Shown here in pieces: positions 45,209-55,228 of a DNA stretch of 64,000 nt (its first letter is position 1; every line of letters starts with the position of its first letter). A program made the position numbers and the translations under genes. The notes under the pieces are model-generated. The model was not told where the DNA came from and did not search any database. It worked only from the letters and a program-made list of their open reading frames with translations. The stretch is from Yponomeuta sedellus (taxonomy: Eukaryota; Arthropoda; Insecta; Lepidoptera; Yponomeutidae): contig OW203727.1 in NCBI GenBank assembly GCA_934045075.1, forward strand, positions 20,729,811-20,793,810. The letters run 5' to 3'.

Positions 45209-48103
45209 TTATAAATTTAAGACATGTAGCTTTAGTTTATTTTTAAAAGCATTCATATTTTCTGTATCCTTTACATCAGGTGGCAAGTTATTATACAGTT
45301 TGACACCTTCATACATGACATTTCTTTTACCATATTCAGTTCGTGGTGTTCTTAGTTTAAGTTTATTTTTGCATTTGCTTCTTAAGCTATATTGCGGTGA
45401 TTTGACTCGACTTATTTCTATATTAGTGTGTATGTCTTTTTTGAGTATTTTTTTTATAAGTATGCATGTTTTATATAGATATAGTTGACGGATATTAAGT
45501 AGTTTTGTCTTTTCGTATAAAGTTTTTGTTGGGGTGTCATATTTGTAGTTGAATAGGATTTTGATGACTTTATTTTGTGACCTCTGCAATTCCTTTAAAT
45601 GCGTTTTACTAGCTGTGCCCCAGACTTCTATAAGATACTCAAGGTGTGATTTTACTAATGCATTATAGATAAGAGTGCGTAGAGTATAGGGAACATAGCG
45701 AACCATCTTGTGTAAGGCTCCTGTTAAAGGTACTATTTTTGATTTGACATGTTTTATATGACCTTTCCAAGTCAGTTTATCATCGAGAATCAGTCCTAAA
45801 TATTTTTCTTCTTTGGATCTATGGATTCTATCGTTGTCTATCGTAAGGTGTTGATAGTCCGGCAGTTTTTTATTTTTTGCAGCAAATATCATGTATGATG
45901 TCTTTTGTGTGTTTATAGTTAACAAGTTATATTTGAACCATGAACTAAGTAAATTAAGATCATCTTGTGCAGTGGCAGTTACGTCTAAAAGGCAACGCCC
46001 AAAGTAAAAAAGGCATGTATCATCAGCGTAAAGTGTTACGTCCCCGTGGAGATTGATATTACTTATGTTGTTTACGTAAACTAAAAAAAACAATGGTCCT
46101 AAAATTGAGAGGATACCGTACGTTACAGTTTTAGGATTACTTTTATATTGACCTATTTTTACTATTTGTTGTCTGTTTTCCATGTAGGATTCAAGCATTT
46201 TAAGGGCAGAACCAGTAATTCCAGTGCTAGCAAGTTTCTGTAATAGAATGGAGTGGCTGACGGTATCGAAAGCCTTTTTTAGATCAATGAAAACACCGAG
46301 TGCAATTTTTTTTTCATTAATGTTATTCTTTATTTCAGTTACTAAATCGAGAGTTGCCGGTAATGTGTTTGATTGTGAGCGAAAGCCGTATTGCTTATTA
46401 AAGAAGAAATTTATGCTATTTAAGTAACGAGTAAGACGAATGTAAATAACTTTTTCAAAAATTTTTGATATCACTGGAAGTACTGAAATTGGCCTATAGT
46501 TTGAGGGGTCACTTTTTGGACCTGACTTGTGTATGGGGTTTACTTTAGCTATCTTAAGACTATCAGGAAAAATGCCTTCGACCAGACATCTGTTTATACA
46601 GCTTGTGAGACTTTCTATTGTAGGCCCTTTTATACATTTGATTGATTTTGTACTAATTCCATCGATCCCAGTACTGCAGTTTGCATCTAAGCCATCGATA
46701 ATTTTACTTATTTCTTTTATTGTACAAGGCGTCAATTCTTCTAGTTTCTGTTGTTGTATTTTATTTATTGTGTTTATTGTATTATTGTGATACTGTGTGG
46801 GTATTTTACTAGCTAGAATAGCACCGATAGTAGAGAAAAACTCGTTGAACTGTTCACAAATTTCGTTGCCATTGCTTACAGCAGTAGGACCTATGAGTAA
46901 TTTTGGTGGATAAGAGTCATTTGTCTTTACTTTATTATTAGAAAAACTATTTATTAATTTCCACATACCTCTCGGATTGTTTGAGCAATCTTGAAAAGCC
47001 TTCGAGTATTTTTTTTTTTTTGCACTTTGTATCAAATTATCCACTTTATTTTTATTTTTTGTGTAGTTATCCCTTAAAGTTTTATTATTTGTATCCTTTT
47101 TTAGCTGACACCATAACATGTTACGTTTATTTATTTCATCAATTATTTCTTTGTTTATCCAATCATCACGCGGAGCGTTTAATATTTTATATTTTATTAT
47201 TGTGTTTTGTTTCACTTTTTCTTGTATAAGATTCTCTAATTGTGTGTAATTATAGTTGTATGTGTCTAGGTTAGTATTAGTTATAGAAGTAAATAAGCCT
47301 TGGTAGTCTATACAATCATATTTGATTTTTTGCTTAGGAATTGTTTTACATTTACTTAATTCAAGATATATTTGTTTATGGTCGGAGAGAGATGAATCCA
47401 ACAATGAGAGACAAAATGAGTCGTTAGTGACATTAGTGATTACATGGTCTAGGATTGTTGAAGTAGAATCGGTCACTCTTGTACAATATTCCGAATTTAT
47501 TTTATTCAGTATACTATAACCGGATTCGATAATGGTGCTGGTATATGTCTCCACAGTTTTTACGTGTTTCTTTAAACTGTCGAGTAGGTCGACATTAAAG
47601 TCTCCAAATATAATAGATCTCTTTCTATTTTCCAGCTGGCTAGAGAACGTTTCAAGAAAACCCTCCAAGTTAGAGCTTCCAGGTCTGTAGACTCCTCCAA
47701 TATGGAGAGATAATTGATCCAAAAATAACCATAAGTAATTGGTATTATTTTCACTTAAATCCATCGTAACGCTGTGTCTTAAGTTGTTGTGTACGTATAT
47801 CGATACGCCGCCTCCAGTAGTATTGGTCCTATAGCTATAGTTATGTGTGTAGTTAGGTAGCTGATAAAGTCGTGCTTCGTAATCACTCTTTATCCAAGTT
47901 TCGGTCAATATTATTATTTGTACTTCGTGTGGGATCGCCTTAAGAATACATTTCAATTCATCAAATTTGCCTTGTTTACATATACTTCTTGCATTTGCGT
48001 AGAAAAATTTGAGAGAGCGTTGTATTGTAGGTAGGTCGTGGTATGACTGTATGAGGTAGTGTATTGTCGTGTTTTCGGCTTCGCTTTTAGAACAGGACAA
48101 CAT
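45209..48103 (-). CDS. LINE ORF2: AP endonuclease and reverse transcriptase
   Basis: 964 residues. The endonuclease (about 30-245) has N37, TETW with E68, GDFN (167-170), LDH (218-220) and the terminal SDH (240-242), so its active site appears complete. It nicks target DNA to prime reverse transcription. In the reverse transcriptase (about 480-760), block ALGVFIDLKKAFDTVSH precedes LYADDT (about residue 690), the catalytic box. Between them the normally invariant P-Q-G motif is missing: the protein reads TYGILSILGPLFFL near residue 664, about two residues short. A C-terminal domain (HLKELQRSQNKVIKILFNY...) follows. The ATG is 23 nt after the ORF1 stop, but the frame is open upstream into the ORF1 end. 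Activity is doubtful because of the motif loss. Confidence 0.9.
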   Translation of the reverse strand: MLSCSKSEAENTTIHYLIQSYHDLPTIQRSLKFFYANARSICKQGKFDELKCILKAIPHEVQIIILTETWIKSDYEARLYQLPNYTHNYSYRTNTTGGGVSIYVHNNLRHSVTMDLSENNTNYLWLFLDQLSLHIGGVYRPGSSNLEGFLETFSSQLENRKRSIIFGDFNVDLLDSLKKHVKTVETYTSTIIESGYSILNKINSEYCTRVTDSTSTILDHVITNVTNDSFCLSLLDSSLSDHKQIYLELSKCKTIPKQKIKYDCIDYQGLFTSITNTNLDTYNYNYTQLENLIQEKVKQNTIIKYKILNAPRDDWINKEIIDEINKRNMLWCQLKKDTNNKTLRDNYTKNKNKVDNLIQSAKKKKYSKAFQDCSNNPRGMWKLINSFSNNKVKTNDSYPPKLLIGPTAVSNGNEICEQFNEFFSTIGAILASKIPTQYHNNTINTINKIQQQKLEELTPCTIKEISKIIDGLDANCSTGIDGISTKSIKCIKGPTIESLTSCINRCLVEGIFPDSLKIAKVNPIHKSGPKSDPSNYRPISVLPVISKIFEKVIYIRLTRYLNSINFFFNKQYGFRSQSNTLPATLDLVTEIKNNINEKKIALGVFIDLKKAFDTVSHSILLQKLASTGITGSALKMLESYMENRQQIVKIGQYKSNPKTVTYGILSILGPLFFLVYVNNISNINLHGDVTLYADDTCLFYFGRCLLDVTATAQDDLNLLSSWFKYNLLTINTQKTSYMIFAAKNKKLPDYQHLTIDNDRIHRSKEEKYLGLILDDKLTWKGHIKHVKSKIVPLTGALHKMVRYVPYTLRTLIYNALVKSHLEYLIEVWGTASKTHLKELQRSQNKVIKILFNYKYDTPTKTLYEKTKLLNIRQLYLYKTCILIKKILKKDIHTNIEISRVKSPQYSLRSKCKNKLKLRTPRTEYGKRNVMYEGVKLYNNLPPDVKDTENMNAFKNKLKLHVLNL

Positions 48104-48126
48104 TAATGAGTCATTATTTGCCGCTT

Positions 48127-49008
48127 TTAGTTTTTTGTCACAGGAGTTTTAATTATAGTGGGTACTCCTTTTAGGTATTTTATAATCAAGTCCAGTTCTC
48201 CGTTCTGTTTACGTTGCAATAACTCATTCTTAAGGCCTTGTAGGTATTTTTGCTGCGCCGGTGTTTTGTCAGAAAATACTTCGACCGTAGTCGGCAGTTT
48301 AGATTTGTTTCGCAGAATAAACTTCACAGTATCCGCTGACCCTAAACATACTTTCAACTTACGATTTTCGTTTGGTTTATACTTGCCAATTCTAAGCACT
48401 TTAACCGGCTTAGGGCACTTTTCTTCAAATACTTGAAAAATCTTCGATACCTCTTCTTGATCATACTGGCGCCTTAAAATAGCATTCGGCTGGGTCTTTT
48501 CCGTGATACCCGCGACTATAATATTCCGTGCCCGTTCGGTGCGATCTTGTAATTCTAGGATGAGGTCTTCTTGACGAGCGCTTGGCGGATAGTAAGATGT
48601 AGCCGGATTTGCTATTTTCAACTGTTTCATATCGCTTTCCAGCACCTTTATTGTAGTCTGAGTGATTGCCGATTCTGTCTTCACTAATTCCAAGTCATTT
48701 TTAATTTGATCGCATTCGTTGGTAAGAGTTTCCATATTATTTCGTAGAGCTTTACATTCATCTCGTACGGCGTGAATGTCTTGAAGTATTTGCGTCGATA
48801 TTTTACATTGAGACTCTTGAAAATCTTTAAAGAATGACATGATTTCTGTGCGAAATTGCTGAAAATCTTGTTGGTAGTCGTGGTCCATAATCGGCTGCCT
48901 CCGTTTTCTTAAATTGATATTACGTTCGTTTGCTTCTAGTACACGTAAATCTGGTTGCGACCCGCTCCCGCTAGCTCCTCCGCTAATCGGTGATCGTTGT
49001 AGGCTCAT
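48127..49008 (-). CDS. LINE ORF1: coiled-coil RNA-binding protein
   Basis: 293 residues. The N-terminus is Ser/Gly-rich. Residues about 50-135 form heptad-rich helices (DECKALRNNMETLTNECDQI...), likely a trimeric coiled coil. Residues about 150-220 (LILELQDRTERARNIIVAGI ... FEEKCPKPVKVLRIGKY) resemble an RRM-like core, and the basic C-terminus is KNELLQRKQNGELDLIIKYL. The order coiled coil, RRM-like, C-terminal domain is the type-II ORF1 plan that packages LINE RNA. There are no CCHC knuckles. It ends PVTKN immediately before TAA, with the slippery heptamer as its last seven bases. Confidence 0.8.
   Translation of the reverse strand: MSLQRSPISGGASGSGSQPDLRVLEANERNINLRKRRQPIMDHDYQQDFQQFRTEIMSFFKDFQESQCKISTQILQDIHAVRDECKALRNNMETLTNECDQIKNDLELVKTESAITQTTIKVLESDMKQLKIANPATSYYPPSARQEDLILELQDRTERARNIIVAGITEKTQPNAILRRQYDQEEVSKIFQVFEEKCPKPVKVLRIGKYKPNENRKLKVCLGSADTVKFILRNKSKLPTTVEVFSDKTPAQQKYLQGLKNELLQRKQNGELDLIIKYLKGVPTIIKTPVTKN
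48130..48136 (-). promoter_or_regulatory. Slippery heptamer A_AAA_AAC at ORF1/ORF2 junction
   Basis: On the minus strand ORF1 ends GTG ACA AAA AAC TAA, so the heptamer is in the correct phase for -1 slippage. After slipping, reading continues CTA AAA GCG GCA ... TTA ATG, in the ORF2 frame with no stop. A possible H-type pseudoknot lies downstream: CGGC (48120-48123) with GCCG (48076-48079), and TTGTC (48096-48100) with GACAA (48064-48068). The spacer is 6 nt. Confidence 0.55.
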
Positions 49009-49261
49009 CCTTTTTTGTTATTTTGCACTCACCGACAGATATCGCGTAGATTTTTTTGTACGCAAAATTCACCGTTCGCACTCAAACACTAAGGACGCCA
49101 ATTGCTTAGCGATATTTATATTTCGTTTAAGTTATCGAGAGTCGAGATACACGTCCACTCTAATCGAGGCACGCATGCCGTTTTTTTATTAATAGTTTTC
49201 ATTGATCCAAATAAAATTTTTACAATTTTTATTATCATTATTAATATAAGTATTTTTAAAT

Positions 49262-49480
49262 TTTATTCAGTCGGCTGCTCATTTTTGAGCGAAGGCCTTC
49301 CCCAAGAATTCCCATTCTCTTCTGTTGATAGTTTTTCTCCACCATGTCGGTTCAACTTCTTTTCTTATTATCAGCTTCTGTGCATCTTCTGTTTGGACTT
49401 CCAACACTTCTTTTCCCATGTTTTGGATACCATTTTGTTACACGTTTTGTCCATCTATTATCTGGAATAGAATACAGAAG
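49262..49480 (-). mobile_element. RTE-like LINE C-terminal fragment
   Basis: Minus-strand DNRWTKRVTKWYPKHGKRSV then GSPNRRCTEAD; after a frameshift, GILGKAFAQK. Opposite orientation to the neighbouring 3' end at 49806. Confidence 0.7.
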
Positions 49481-49805
49481 AGATTTGGCTCGTAAGAAAT
49501 GCCAATCGAAAGCCAATGCCCGTTTTCCATCCGTGCAAATTACCGAGCAAGGAATGCGAACCAATACTGGCGCGGATACTCCAGCGACAGGAAGTCAAAC
49601 CCAATGAGTGGTTGCGGTTTAACCAGAACCGCGATCAAGACGCGTTAAGACACCAGATTACAGTCTTCGCGGGCACTTCCTTGGTGGCAGGAAAGAGGCG
49701 GGCGAGCCCCCTTTAGCTTGCAAATGTGCGTGCTTCGGAAAACTGGTGTAACTGTAGACCTTTTAAAACATTGCGTTTTGTACAACCAAACACTGTGGCT
49801 GACTA

Positions 49806-49940
49806 ACACGGAGATGGCGGGACGACCTCTCAAACTTTCTGCCGGGGTGGCAGGAAATGGCCGATGACGGGGAAGAGTGGAGAGCTAAAGGGGAGGCCTT
49901 TGCTCAGCAGTGGGACTTAATCGAGACTAAATCGGCTTAT
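49806..49940 (+). mobile_element. RTE-like LINE C-terminal end
   Basis: Frame RRWRDDLSNFLPGWQEMADD then GEEWRAKGEAFAQQWDLIET and TGA. An open 3' end. The 320 bp before it (49485-49805) is less A+T-rich and probably belongs to the same insertion, but I cannot read a continuous frame there. Confidence 0.75.
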
Positions 49941-50431
49941 TGAAAATAATTACAAATAACTGTGTACCTAGCCAACAAAAAATACCACCTCACCAAGCCG
50001 CTATCAGCAATCTGTCTCATCGTTTACTGTGCAATTTACTATACCGTGTAATAAACGTAGCGCAATATCGTCTAAAGTTTGTATTTTATCGAAATTATGT
50101 ATTTTGCTCTGTTTTACGCTGAGAGCGAAACGGTCGGACTCTTCCGACAAAAAGCCTAGTAAGTTCATCCAGTTACAATCCAATAATGTGTAGTACGAAA
50201 GTTTTAGTTCAAAAAATAGGTACACTAGCTATTCTTGTCTTACCGCTAGTTCCTAAATAGAGGATTTCCTTTGGTACTTTGTTTTTTATTTCAGTGAGGT
50301 AATGTTCAACTTTGTTTAGTTTAGTTTACAGTAGTTTACTGATACATATTTAGTTTTAAAATATCGGTTCAGAGAGCGACGGAAAACCAAATGTACCCAA
50401 AAAACTAATTGTAAAAAAATAAACAATCAGC

Positions 50432-50535
50432 TCATACTCGTCCACTGCTGGACGTAGGCCTTTCCGAAGGTATGCCACTCGTTTCTTGCGTCAGCCATCC
50501 TCATCCAGCCACTACCAGCTGTCTACCTAAGATTA
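50432..50535 (-). mobile_element. RTE-like LINE 3' end
   Basis: The minus strand codes for SGWMRMADARNEWHTFGKAY then VQQWTSMS before the stop. Confidence 0.75.
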
Positions 50536-50594
50536 ACGGTGGAATCTAAAAAAAATTAATGCAAACTCTTTTCGTGATTTTTTTGTAATGGAGA

Positions 50595-50790
50595 TTTTAA
50601 GCTTCCCACTGCAGGGCACAGGCATTTTCCCTGAAATTAAATACGGGCTTAATTACCACGCGTGCCCACTGTAATCGGCAATTACTAGCGCTAAGGTGTT
50701 TTAACACCTTAGACCTTCAGATTTCCTCACGACGTTTTCCTTCACGTGTAGCGAGTGGTATTGTATAACTTCACAAATGTACATAATTTA
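50595..50790 (-). mobile_element. SINE-C, inverted copy without head
   Basis: CCCACTGCAGGGCACAGGCA, CGGCAATTACTAGCGCTAAG and CCTCACGACGTTTTCCTTCA in inverted order. Confidence 0.7.
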
Positions 50791-51054
50791 ATCGTACTAC
50801 ACGAAAGAACTTCTGCACAAGTCCTCGTAGTTTTAGACGCAGTAATGATAACATTTCACGAGGGTGACATTTTAAGAGACGGTTAGTGGTGCACCCAGAT
50901 ACCTGAAGATTCTTGAGTGATGGATTGGGATCAAATAGCGGATCTATCGTCAGTTCCTGCTTGGGTTGTAGGAAGTGTTACGCAATGAAATAACTATTTA
51001 TACTTAAAGGAGGTTGTTCCTGGAGCTTACATAAGGTCACTTCGATTTATGAAA

Positions 51055-51345
51055 TCATAGTTGTACGTTGTGGACTGAAAGAGGATGTAGTGACTAGAAT
51101 TGAGAAAGGAATGTAGCGTTGGTTTGGACATATGGAGAGAAGGGAGAAAGATTGCCGAAACAAATATATATTGCGTATGTGAATGCAAGGGCTAGTGTGG
51201 GACATTCATCGACCAAATAGAGGATTTATTAGCAAAGGGGAAGATATAAAGTACCCGGAACTGACGTGCGTGCATGCAACGACTTATGAACGTTGTTGAA
51301 GCGAAGGTGATCTGTCAGGATCATGGCAAGTGGCAATCCCTAGTA
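51055..51345 (+). mobile_element. LINE-3 family C-terminal fragment
   Basis: Frame LRCGLKEDVVTRIEKGM, stop, RWFGHMERREKD, then after further damage VHATTYERC and SGSWQVA. The WFGHMERR block is typical of the C-terminal region of several insect LINE clades. Two stops and frameshifts make it dead. Confidence 0.65.
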
Positions 51346-51359
51346 GCTGCCTACCCTTC

Positions 51360-51545
51360 TGGGGAGGCACCAACGGCTTCGCATCTCTTTCGAAACACGG
51401 AAGCGTTCGGAAAAATATCACTACCGGTTGTCACGGGACGGTCACCCATCCTGCACCTGACCGCGCCTGTTGTTGCTTAACTCTAGTGATTGATTCCAAT
51501 CACTCGGTTTGACTAGGCTATGAGCACTTGCGAAAGTATACAGCA
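51360..51545 (-). mobile_element. 5S-derived SINE, inverted 5' half
   Basis: Contains the inverted 5S-like core (GGTCACCCATCCTGCACCTG, then GTTGCTTAACTC) and the pre-5S segment to TGAGCACTTGC. It complements the 3'-only copies and defines the family's 5' end. Confidence 0.8.
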
Positions 51546-51610
51546 GGTTCGTAGTTTTTTTTAATGCAGCAACGAGGCAAATGGGACTCCCCATAAATCA
51601 ATTTCGCTTC

Positions 51611-51738
51611 CTTTCTGAATTGAAAATTTCAGTAAATACTTATGTAACGTTCTGTCACGCTCTTTTCTGTTAAATTCGTAGAGACAGCACTACATTTAAG
51701 TATTTACTTAGCGAAATTCTCAATTCAGAAACTGGCCA
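51611..51738. mobile_element. MITE-1 copy
   Basis: CCTTTCTGAATTGAAAATTT to TCTCAATTCAGAAACTGGCC; inverted relative to 10559. Confidence 0.8.
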
Positions 51739-51904
51739 TTTAACCTATAAAAAATATTTTTCAAAGACATGACTATGATAAAGTTGAGTGATTGAAGTAA
51801 CAATGGAAAGAGAAACTATACAATTTTAACTTATTTGAAAGATACGCATTTACCTGATGATGATTACATATAGGTACCTATGCAATTGTACTTCTTAAAG
51901 TATT

Positions 51905-52265
51905 GGCCTTTTTGCATCTACTTAATGAGATGATTTATACAGCGTCCAGTGGTATCTTCACGCTGTAGTGCCTGGGACATGGTTTTATAGATGGTTTTTA
52001 GGCTTGCCCAGCACCTATACCATCCTGACAGCTTAGTCGGCCTAGCCCACAGGAAAGACTAGTCAATACGTGCGGAGCCAACCAAGCCGCGGGTTTCCTC
52101 ACGATGTTTTCCTTCACCGTTAGCGTGTGGTATTGCGACTACAAATTCGCAAATGTACGTAACTTTGAAATTAAACAAAGTCATTGGTACATGCCCGCAC
52201 TCGGGATCGAACCTGGGGCTTTCGCTTGCCAGTCCATGGTTCTACCCACTGAGCTACCACCGCTT
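51905..52265 (-). mobile_element. SINE-B, inverted full-length copy
   Basis: ATTGGCCTTTTTGCATCTAC at the 3' end to the tRNA-like head complement CACTGAGCTACCACCGCTTC. It differs from 17047-17457 by few substitutions and one internal deletion near 51960, so it is a recent insertion. Confidence 0.9.
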
Positions 52266-52777
52266 CTTAAAATACTACAAATTAAGTCTGTAATTTTAAC
52301 TGCTATTGTTTTTCTGTGTTAGATATTTTATTTGCTTCCTTAATTAATTTGGCTAATTTTGTGTTCGTGAGTAATCTATCTTTTGCTTTTGTCTTATGTA
52401 TGCCCCTGAAAATACTCTTAGGTGGTCTTCATCTATCTAAATCGGTCTAGTAATTACATCATCATCAGCCTGCCGCTGCCCAATGCTGGGTATGACGACA
52501 TTCTTTCACGACCAATTTAATTCAATTAATTGTCAAAGTACAATGTAACATGAAAGTGAACGCCGCTGCTTTAGGGCCGTAGTGTAGTGGAGAAAAAGGC
52601 AGCGGGAATAAAAAACTCCACTCTGACCATCTTTTCTCAAGTCCTCTTAAATGTAATATATCAGTTACCACCTATACGTATGATAAGATTCCATGATTGC
52701 CAATAGCTTTATGACCAATCATTACTTTAAGCGCTGCGACTTTTCTAGACCATGTCGCCTTGATCACTTAGCTACAA

Positions 52778-53672
52778 TATTTTCTAAGTTTAATACGAGC
52801 ACTAGACATAATTAAAACTGTTTTTATACGGATTTATGCTCGTTTATAATTTTTTTTACAATTTTCCGACGTTTCGGCACTTTTTCAGGTGCCGTGGTCC
52901 CGAATGACTGAGGTGACAGGCGTCTTTTAGAAAGCATTAACGGTTAGTTTACTACCCTCGGCAAAAACTACAAAAGTTAATTATGAAGTTACGTTCCAAA
53001 ATAGGCAAACCAATTATTTTATATAAAGTCAACAATATTGTTTATTAGTAATTGAAGTTAAAATTAAATTTATAAACTAATAATTTTACATGAACTTAAA
53101 AATACTGATTATTAATTGAAATTAAAATTTTAACTCTACAGTCACACTTCTAGCAAGGGGGTCTCATGCACTTAAGCACTGGTTCCCATGCTACCGGTAT
53201 GTTCCAACCACGATCTCTATTAAAATTTGGATGCCGGCGGATCTCTATTGCCTCGCGTATCATTCTAGGGACGAAACGGTCTTCTCGAGCTAGAAATTTA
53301 GCTACAGATGTCACTCTTCACAATAACGTAATAAATGATCGTCGTCGTCAAGCGAAGATCACATTCTTAGTCGCGACGGCTGCTCGACGAGTGAGAGTGC
53401 GCGTTTCATTAATCCACGATTATGCGCGAGTCGTTGACCAGAAGCACGCGACCGTGGTCACTTGGAAAAGTGATATTTAGAGGCGTTGGTTGCTTTGAGT
53501 GAGGCAGTAAGTAGCTATCTGGTGGGGAATGGACGCCCTCGATGCGTCAGACGTGGAGATTTCCGTTTTCAGCTATGGTCTGGGTAAAATTGTAAAAATG
53601 TAATAAACGAGCATAAATCCGTATAAAAACAGTTTTAATTATGTCTAGTGCTCGTGTTAACCTTAGAAAATA
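52778..53672 (-). mobile_element. Penelope-like element remnant between inverted termini
   Basis: Ends of ~85-130 bp in inverted orientation (52778-52915 and 53587-53672), each with ATACGGATTTATGCTCGTTT. The minus strand at about 53150-53320 codes VAKFLAREDRFVPRMIREAI, HPNFNRDRGWN and VAWEPVLK before a stop. The REAIEI-x-N-F-N-RD-x-GW-PVAWEPVL pattern is the C-terminal extension that follows the GIY-YIG endonuclease in Penelope-like elements. The reverse transcriptase and catalytic GIY-YIG are not present. Other interior DNA is A+T-rich and non-coding. Confidence 0.75.
53150..53320 (-). pseudogene. Penelope-like protein C-terminal fragment
   Basis: About 55 residues in frame, closed upstream by TGA and downstream by TAG. 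Only the C-terminal extension survives. Without the catalytic GIY-YIG module it has no expected activity. Confidence 0.7.
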
Positions 53673-53920
53673 CTATATGGTCTGGGAGTAAACTACACTT
53701 CTTTTGAAATACTATCACAGTGAAGAAATTGATTTTTTTTAACTAATGAGAGGAACAAATAACCTACCTTATACTTTAAATAGTAATAAGGTCTATCGTG
53801 TTTGATAGACATAATAATTACATTTTATTTACATGTGGATCAAAGTTCAAAACGTAATATAGATCTAAAAACTGAGTTACCTTAGAATTTCATTAAATCA
53901 TCATTAGAAGCGCTTTATGA

Positions 53921-54110
53921 CGACCTCTGTGGCCTAGCGGTAGCGCGTCTGCCTACCATGCAAGAGGTCCTGGGTTCAAATCCCAGCTGGGAACAAAAAA
54001 AAACCCAGGTCCTGGATGTTTACATGTTTCTGATGTCGTTGTTTCTGGTTCCCACGACACAGGGTATCCTAGTGTGGGGCCAGAAGCAATGTATGTGCCA
54101 GTATGTAAAT
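53921..54110 (+). mobile_element. SINE-E, tRNA-derived
   Basis: Head TGTGGCCTAGCGGTAGCGCG, B box GGTTCAAATCC, body TTTCTGATGTCGTTGTTTCT and 3' block CAGGGTATCCTAGTGTGGGG to CAATGTATGTGCC; tail of (TTATG/TTACG)n. The head resembles a tRNA but lacks a consistent acceptor stem. Confidence 0.8.
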
Positions 54111-54489
54111 GTTATGTTACGTTACGTTACGTTATGTTATGTATGAGCGTTTATTCTTATCTTAAAACTTGAGCACGAGGCTGACATGGTTGCAATGTGA
54201 TGAAATCTCCAAAAAAATTAAATAATTTGAATAAATCGGACCATAAATTATACAAAGATAGGAAAACTGATGCAGCGACTGGCTTTCGGAAGGGGAATTC
54301 AAAGACTCTCCTATTGGTTAATGGGAGGAATTGTGTCAGCTTTCGTTGCCGATATTTATCAGTGGATTCTTCGATACCAAGCTACGTAGGGTCATACAAA
54401 ATCTCTCTATCTTCCCAAAAAGGGAACGTCGACGTCACGTGATAAATAAAGATCTAACGCCAAGTAAAGAATAAAGTACATGAAACAGG

Positions 54490-54600
54490 CGTGCGTGCAC
54501 GCAGCGGCTACTTGATGAAGCGAAAGATGGTGACAATGTATGTTGCCAACTCCGGTCTCTGTCAACCCCACCAGGATATAGGCGTAATTTTATGTATGTG
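54490..54600 (+). mobile_element. LINE-3 family 3' end
   Basis: GGCGTGCGTGCACGCAGCGG, GATGAAGCGAAAGATGGTG and CCCACCAGGATATAGGCGTA to a TATGTATGTG tail. Confidence 0.55.
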
Positions 54601-54735
54601 CATGCATTTTTTTTTCGGAACGCTAAAACTTTACAATCTCTTTGGTAGCTTCTTCACTTGAGGTGATTGCGTTTTACGTAATAAATAATTGAAATTTAAA
54701 CCGTCTAATATATAACTCGCGAGTCTCAAGTTAAA

Positions 54736-54975
54736 CCAGAGATTTCCTTACTTAGCCTCATAGTTGAGCAATGTACGTAGCAAGCGCTGAGGTATCTCAA
54801 TACTTCAGACCCTAGGGTTTCCTCACGATGTTTTCCTTCACAGCTAGCCTGCGGTATTGCAACTATAGCTTCACAAATGTACTTAGAAAACAAAATCATC
54901 GGTACCTGCCGGGATTCGAACCCACGACCTCACGAAAGAGAAGCCAACGTTCTGCTGCTTCGCTAACACCGCTCG
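54736..54975 (-). mobile_element. SINE-D, inverted full-length copy
   Basis: TTACTTAGCCTCATAGTTGA, TCCTCACGATGTTTTCCTTC and head complement GCCGGGATTCGAACCCACGA. Confidence 0.85.
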
Positions 54976-55018
54976 AGTATCCCGAATTATTAATAAATAC
55001 TACAGCTTCTTCAACTAA

Positions 55019-55228
55019 ATGAAAGGCAAATCGCCATACGCCGTGCGACCCCACGGTTCATCGCCCCCCACATCCACACCTGAACCGCGTAATGGTTTAA
55101 TCACCACCCCGGACCCCACAAAACATACGCCACGTCGTCAGCCAATTGCCAATACGCCGAGAAAGTCGGGGAAATTGCGCGAACGCCCGGAAGGTCGTAA
55201 GTGGCCGGTAATGGCCACCGATGGGTGA
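55019..55228 (+). other. Unrecognised 69-codon open frame, Pro/Arg/Lys/Thr-rich
   Basis: ATG at 55019, about 55% G+C against A+T-rich surroundings. It codes for MKGKSPYAVRPHGSSPPTST, then TPRRQPIANTPRKSGKLRER. Composition resembles the basic N-terminus of a transposon ORF or a host nuclear protein. No splice site, domain or repeated relative is visible here. It could also be part of an unknown repeat. Confidence 0.25.

Larger units (their letters stand above)
44929..49190 (-). mobile_element. Near full-length non-LTR retrotransposon (CR1/Jockey-like LINE)
   Basis: On the minus strand: 5' leader from about 49190, ORF1 (49008-48127), 23-bp gap, ORF2 (48103-45209), and a 3' UTR ending GCAAATAAAGGCTATTTTTA near 44940. 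Both ORFs are open, so the copy is young. The ORF2 endonuclease and reverse transcriptase place it in the Jockey/CR1 superfamily. The exact 5' boundary and target duplications are unclear to me. Confidence 0.85.

Noticed and set aside
53921..53996. tRNA gene candidate
   Set aside because: The acceptor stem does not pair and a SINE-E body follows; related copies occur at 36729 and 19240.
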